In this document: positions 59,982-64,000 of the stretch, one piece after another
How the letters are laid out: the number at the start of each line of letters is the position of its first letter
Numbering within the stretch: position 1 is the first letter of the stretch
Assembly: GCF_000399665.1 (NCBI RefSeq)
Contig: NZ_KB976986.1
Coordinates: forward strand, 62,001 to 126,000
Source of the DNA: Acinetobacter calcoaceticus ANC 3811
Lineage (GTDB): Bacteria; Pseudomonadota; Gammaproteobacteria; Pseudomonadales; Moraxellaceae
DNA: 64,000 nt
Direction of reading: 5' to 3'
Notes under the pieces: generated by a model
What the model was told of the DNA's origin: nothing
The model's input: only the letters and a program-made list of their open reading frames with translations
Database searches by the model: none
Translations under genes and position numbers: made by a program

Positions 59982-61832
59982 ATGCTCAAACGGAGCATTG
60001 CTTTTGCTTTATTGGCTGCTGCTGGACACGCTTATTCTGCCGATATTCAAGTCACAAGCTTAATTGATGAAGATAAAGACGATACGTTATGTACGTTGCG
60101 TGAGGCTGTACAATTTCTTAATTATCGAGCATCTTCCAATGCTGCTGATGTCGAAAAATATGCAACTGGTTATCACGGATGCGGAGGTAAAGACGCCTCT
60201 TCAAACATTATTTTAAAGCGTGATAAAGAATATGCATTGAATGAAAGTATAACAATTACAGGTGCTTTAAATATTCTTACAGAGAGTGACTCAAGTTTTA
60301 TTGATAACGATGCTCCGGGGACTCATAACGCTAGCATTAAAATGGCGGGTACAGACCGCCTGTTTAAAATTGATGATAATAATGTTGAAAAAGCCTCGTT
60401 CTCTGTCTCTTTGAGTGATCTAAATTTACAAGGTGCAGGCCCTAACACTTCGGCATTAGATGGAGGATTAATTTATAACCATGAACAATTAATTATTAAA
60501 AATTCACGTTTGCTTAATGGTTATGCTACCCGTGGTGGTGCAATTTATAATGCTGGTAATTTATCTAATACGACAAGAACAGCTGGTACAGTTACCCTTA
60601 CCAATAATTTAATACAGAATAATAAAGCGAGTCAGGGAGCAGTTTTATATAGTGAAATGCCTCTTTATTATATTACTCAATCTGTTTTACGTGATAATCA
60701 AGTTACATCCGCAGATAATGCCTTATTGTATGTTCAAACTAAGTTTGCAGATGAAAGTACTGGAGGTTATTTAACTTCACGTGCTATTGGATTAAGTAAT
60801 AGTACAATTTTTCATAATAAAGGTGGTTTTATTGCAAATATCCGAGATGGGATGTTTGTGAATAACATTACTATGATTAAAAATGACAAAGGACTATTTC
60901 TTGATGCTCCTCAAGGAAATGCTTCTGTTTCAAACAGTATATTAGTAGGGAATACTCTAAATTGTCAGGTAGCTACAACCGATAAAGCAATTATACAAAG
61001 TAATTTGGTTACTGCTGAATGTAACCGAAATGCGACCTCAAAGCTTCCTAATATTCTTTATCCTGCTAATGAAAAATTAATTGCGGGAGATACAGATGAA
61101 GGTGTGTGCGATGTAACTGCTCAAAATGGATTGTTATGCCCTTATAACACACCAAAAAATAGCTTTCTGGGTTTCTTTAGACCGCGATTACTTGAGAGTT
61201 ATAAAACTTTAGCTGAATCATTAATTATTAATAAAGGACGTCTTTATAGTGATGGCTCTTCAATTGGGTTGGTGCGTTGTGAAAGCTACGATCAACGTGG
61301 TAAGAGTCGGAGTGGATATGATGAACTCTGTGATTTGGGTGCAATCGAATATATTGTAGATAGTGAAGTCTCTTCGGTTGGTCAAGATATTAAATATGGC
61401 CAAGTTGCAAAAATCGGTATTTTAGGTTCTTTAAGTGAAGCTGATTTAGTTACGCCTGCTACGTGTAAGCGATTGTTTGGTGAGCGTGCAGATGGTAAAG
61501 ACTGGCAACCAGGATGTCTTAAAGTTAGACAAAGTACAGATACACCAGTTTCAAAAGGCACTATAACCTTAGATCAAAATGGTAATATAATTTATACGCC
61601 AAACGGAAATTGGCATGGTGCAGATATTTTTAGTATTCAAGTAGTTACTAGTGTATCTCGTTTTAATGAGGGTGAAGATTTTCAATATATTACTATCCCA
61701 ACAAGAATTGTTCAGGAACCTTTATCTGGAATTGAAGATAAATCGGTGAGTACTGGCGGTGGGGGAAGTGTAGGCGGTGGTTTAATTTTAGGGTTATTGG
61801 GATTAATTGCATTACGCCGTTTCAAGTCATAA
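59982..61832 (+). CDS. CSLREA-type surface protein with GlyGly-CTERM tail (rhombotarget A-like)
   Basis: A 616-residue secreted protein. The ATG at 59982 is chosen since AGGAG lies 6 bases ahead; the ATG at 59976 touches the ribosome site. A signal peptide ([13 protein letters not shown]) is followed by the [12 protein letters not shown] motif (residues 37-48), then beta-helix-like repeats with Asn-rich turns. [20 protein letters not shown] follows at about 448-467. The end [20 protein letters not shown] plus RRFKS is a GlyGly-CTERM sorting signal, cut by rhombosortase. This suits the rhombotarget A group known in Acinetobacter. The rhombosortase gene is not in the window. Confidence 0.85.
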   Translation: MLKRSIAFALLAAAGHAYSADIQVTSLIDEDKDDTLCTLREAVQFLNYRASSNAADVEKYATGYHGCGGKDASSNIILKRDKEYALNESITITGALNILTESDSSFIDNDAPGTHNASIKMAGTDRLFKIDDNNVEKASFSVSLSDLNLQGAGPNTSALDGGLIYNHEQLIIKNSRLLNGYATRGGAIYNAGNLSNTTRTAGTVTLTNNLIQNNKASQGAVLYSEMPLYYITQSVLRDNQVTSADNALLYVQTKFADESTGGYLTSRAIGLSNSTIFHNKGGFIANIRDGMFVNNITMIKNDKGLFLDAPQGNASVSNSILVGNTLNCQVATTDKAIIQSNLVTAECNRNATSKLPNILYPANEKLIAGDTDEGVCDVTAQNGLLCPYNTPKNSFLGFFRPRLLESYKTLAESLIINKGRLYSDGSSIGLVRCESYDQRGKSRSGYDELCDLGAIEYIVDSEVSSVGQDIKYGQVAKIGILGSLSEADLVTPATCKRLFGERADGKDWQPGCLKVRQSTDTPVSKGTITLDQNGNIIYTPNGNWHGADIFSIQVVTSVSRFNEGEDFQYITIPTRIVQEPLSGIEDKSVSTGGGGSVGGGLILGLLGLIALRRFKS

Positions 61833-61847
61833 ACAGGGATGTGGGCT

Positions 61848-64000
61848 ATGAAAAATTATCAAAAAGCACTGGGTGTAATTACTGTTATCGCAGCAATGCC
61901 TTTAATGGCGCAAACAACAATAAAAGTTACAACATTTGCTGATGAGGATAATGAGAACATGAATGCATGTTCTCTACGTGAAGCTATTACAGCAGCAGAA
62001 ATGCGTAAATCTTATGGGGGATGTGAGGTTTCTGCAATTGATGCAAACTACACAATTCAACTCGAAGGTGGTACTTACACATTAAATAAAGAATTAACCC
62101 CTAAAATCGGTCTGAATATTATTGGGAAAGAAGCGACGGATTGGGAGCGAAAAGGAGTTCTAACTAATGACTATCCAGCCCAAAAAGCGCTTGAAACTCG
62201 TATAAACGCTGGGGGAAAATCACGTATCTTTAATACGGCTGTTTACCAGCAACCTTTAACATTAACTAATATTATTTTAGAAAATGGTAAAAGTACTGAG
62301 TTTGGTGGTGCAATTTATGCTGGCGCCGATGTAACTTTAAAAAATAGTCAGATATTAAACTCACAAGCATCTAAAGGTGGAGCGATTTACCTTGGAGGTA
62401 ATACTGCCAGTTTAACGATGAGTCATTCTTTAATTCAAAACAATGGCCTGACTTCAACTGAAGGTAGTATTCTCGCAATGAGTTGTATGTTTAATACTTC
62501 ATATAGCGCTCGTACTATATCATTGGATTCAAATAGTTTTGTTAATAATGGATCGACTAATTCAATAAGTGCTTTTAATTTTTGTGGTAGCCCTACAGCC
62601 TCCTTTACAAATAACACAATCGCACAAAATATTGCGAGTCCGACTAACGGTAGTATTCTTAAATTTACAGGAGATGCTGATCCAGCAAAAAATCAAACCA
62701 GTAATTTAAGTTCGGATAGTAGTTTAATACTGCAAAATAATACGATTGTTGAGAACTCTGCAAACACAACTTTTTTATATGATAAATTAGGTGATAAAAA
62801 TTTAAATTTTAATGTATTAGCTTTTAATAACGGGTCTTATGCTTGCCGATATTTACTTGGGGCAGCAGCTGAGGAAAAAGATACTGGACTAGATTTGAAG
62901 TTTAATGCGTTAAATTTAACAGGCAATGCACCAAAATGTGATGTACCCAAAGAAGTAGTTCCTACAGGTAATACTAATATTGATGTAATAAATAATCCTT
63001 TAAATACTTTATTAGAGCCTTTATTAAAAGGACCTAATGAAAATAATGGTTTTTTACCAATTTACTATCCTAAAAATAATTTTTCAGCGTCAGATTTAAT
63101 TGATGTAGATTCAGGAAATAAAGTTACTTGCCAGACTCAAGATCAGCGTGGGTTAGCTAGGTTGGTCAGTAATACATACTATTATCAAACTTTAAATAAA
63201 AATAGTTGTGATATTGGTTCGGTTGAGTTGATGAAACTTGCGGCAGGTGATCTAGAAGGTTTAGGTAATATTTCATTTACGACCTTAATAGATACATATC
63301 AAAAAAGCTATGATTTGTATGATAGCCTGCTCAAAGATCCAACTACGCCATCAAACTTTATTGTTTACTATAAAGTTCGTTTAGGTGAATTTAAGGATTT
63401 ACTGGATAAGTTTAAAAATGATACGGCTCATGTAAATACAAAATATCGAGCAATTTATATAGATTTAAAAAATTATGGTTTTCCTCTACCAACTGAAGAC
63501 AGTAACCATGTGTTAAAGTTTTTTAATACGGGTGATTATAATGTTACAGCAGAACCTTTGGGTGTGGCACAAAAAGTAGAAGATTTAACTCCTAAAACAG
63601 AGACTAAGAAAAATCAGAGATGTGTGTGGAATCCAACCGTACAGCAAATTCTTTTTTATCGTGTCGATGATGATCCTACTTCAAGTACAACTAATGAATT
63701 TTGTAAATATACAATTACAACTAAAGCTGGTGTGGAACTTAGTAGTGGATTAATTAAAGCAAAATTTGCAAATATTGCTCCTGTTTCTGGAGATGGCACA
63801 ATAACATTTAAGTATTTAGCAAATGAAATGATTCCTTTGAATTTACTCAAATATGCGAATGATGATGGAGATGGACCAGTTAGTACACTTAGTACAAATT
63901 CTGATAAGTCTCAATTTGCGGACTTACCAATTTATTTACCAAGCAAAGCTTCAAAAGATGGAATTTTTACGGTCGTTAAGGCAGATCGAGAAGGACCGTG
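61848..64000 (+). CDS. Second CSLREA-type surface protein, partial
   Basis: The ATG at 61848 opens a frame that is free of stops to base 64000, so at least 717 residues; the end is outside the window. A signal peptide (ALGVITVIAAMPLMAQT) is followed by CSLREAIT (residues 41-48), right-handed beta-helix-type repeats rich in Asn, and DQRGLARLVSN with CDIGSVE as in the first gene. After about residue 470 comes a less repetitive part with helices (YDSLLKDPTTPSNFIVYY). It lies 15 bases after the first CSLREA gene, so the two are one operon and probably paralogues. A GlyGly-CTERM tail is expected beyond the edge but not seen. Confidence 0.85.
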   Translation, partial: MKNYQKALGVITVIAAMPLMAQTTIKVTTFADEDNENMNACSLREAITAAEMRKSYGGCEVSAIDANYTIQLEGGTYTLNKELTPKIGLNIIGKEATDWERKGVLTNDYPAQKALETRINAGGKSRIFNTAVYQQPLTLTNIILENGKSTEFGGAIYAGADVTLKNSQILNSQASKGGAIYLGGNTASLTMSHSLIQNNGLTSTEGSILAMSCMFNTSYSARTISLDSNSFVNNGSTNSISAFNFCGSPTASFTNNTIAQNIASPTNGSILKFTGDADPAKNQTSNLSSDSSLILQNNTIVENSANTTFLYDKLGDKNLNFNVLAFNNGSYACRYLLGAAAEEKDTGLDLKFNALNLTGNAPKCDVPKEVVPTGNTNIDVINNPLNTLLEPLLKGPNENNGFLPIYYPKNNFSASDLIDVDSGNKVTCQTQDQRGLARLVSNTYYYQTLNKNSCDIGSVELMKLAAGDLEGLGNISFTTLIDTYQKSYDLYDSLLKDPTTPSNFIVYYKVRLGEFKDLLDKFKNDTAHVNTKYRAIYIDLKNYGFPLPTEDSNHVLKFFNTGDYNVTAEPLGVAQKVEDLTPKTETKKNQRCVWNPTVQQILFYRVDDDPTSSTTNEFCKYTITTKAGVELSSGLIKAKFANIAPVSGDGTITFKYLANEMIPLNLLKYANDDGDGPVSTLSTNSDKSQFADLPIYLPSKASKDGIFTVVKADREGP

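Overview
The window is chromosomal DNA of an Acinetobacter, most likely of the A. calcoaceticus-baumannii complex. This rests on the AT-rich codon use, a GyrA with Ser81/Glu85/Tyr120 spacing, a Pls/PosA-type synthetase end, a naxD-type lipid A galactosamine cluster, CSLREA/GlyGly-CTERM proteins, and a single LolC/E-type permease with LolD. The species is inferred, not proven. I saw no rRNA, tRNA, CRISPR array, transposase or integrase.

Layout. 1-2200: the 3' end of a Pls/PosA NRPS-like gene, then an orphan metQ-like lipoprotein gene behind a strongly foldable leader. 2231-9433: an accessory, very AT-rich patchwork holding a HEAT-like repeat protein, small unknown genes, a second diverged copy of the pls 3' tail (5048-5126), a two-gene operon with a PLD-like/VPA1262-like protein (5377-8422), two decayed copies of one small gene (3147-3454 and 8498-8806) and a GIY-YIG domain protein. 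9600-9924: a promoter, a small hairpin RNA and, downstream on the same strand, a folded leader complementary to that RNA ahead of a 30-codon ORF. This resembles phage C4-type antisense control.

From 10 kb the window is mostly housekeeping: a TetR regulator, nitroreductase and glycerate kinase; a YdeP-like molybdoenzyme with FdhD; pdxB-epmA; a Tim44-like protein and radA; cycA; lptM-lysA-dapF; an ADP-ribosylglycohydrolase gene and a hydrolase gene; xerC and an HD-domain gene; etfBA; and gyrA. 35-38.8 kb is a four-gene minus-strand operon (NaxD-like deacetylase, GT2, GtrA, ArnT-like GT39) expected to add galactosamine to lipid A, with a PmrA-box-like site upstream. 39-43.9 kb is a tolC-hlyD-permease-permease efflux operon without an ATPase gene.

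44-59.6 kb holds serC, an unknown pair, yaiI, an EamA exporter, the lipoprotein-release pair, comEC, an LpxL/LpxM-family acyltransferase, sppA, a hydrolase, purMN, perM and hda. The last 4 kb carries two tandem secreted CSLREA-repeat proteins. The first has a GlyGly-CTERM tail; the second runs off the right edge.

The most interesting parts are the 2-10 kb patchwork, with its probable defence operon and module-like repeats, and the antisense RNA locus at 9.6-9.9 kb.
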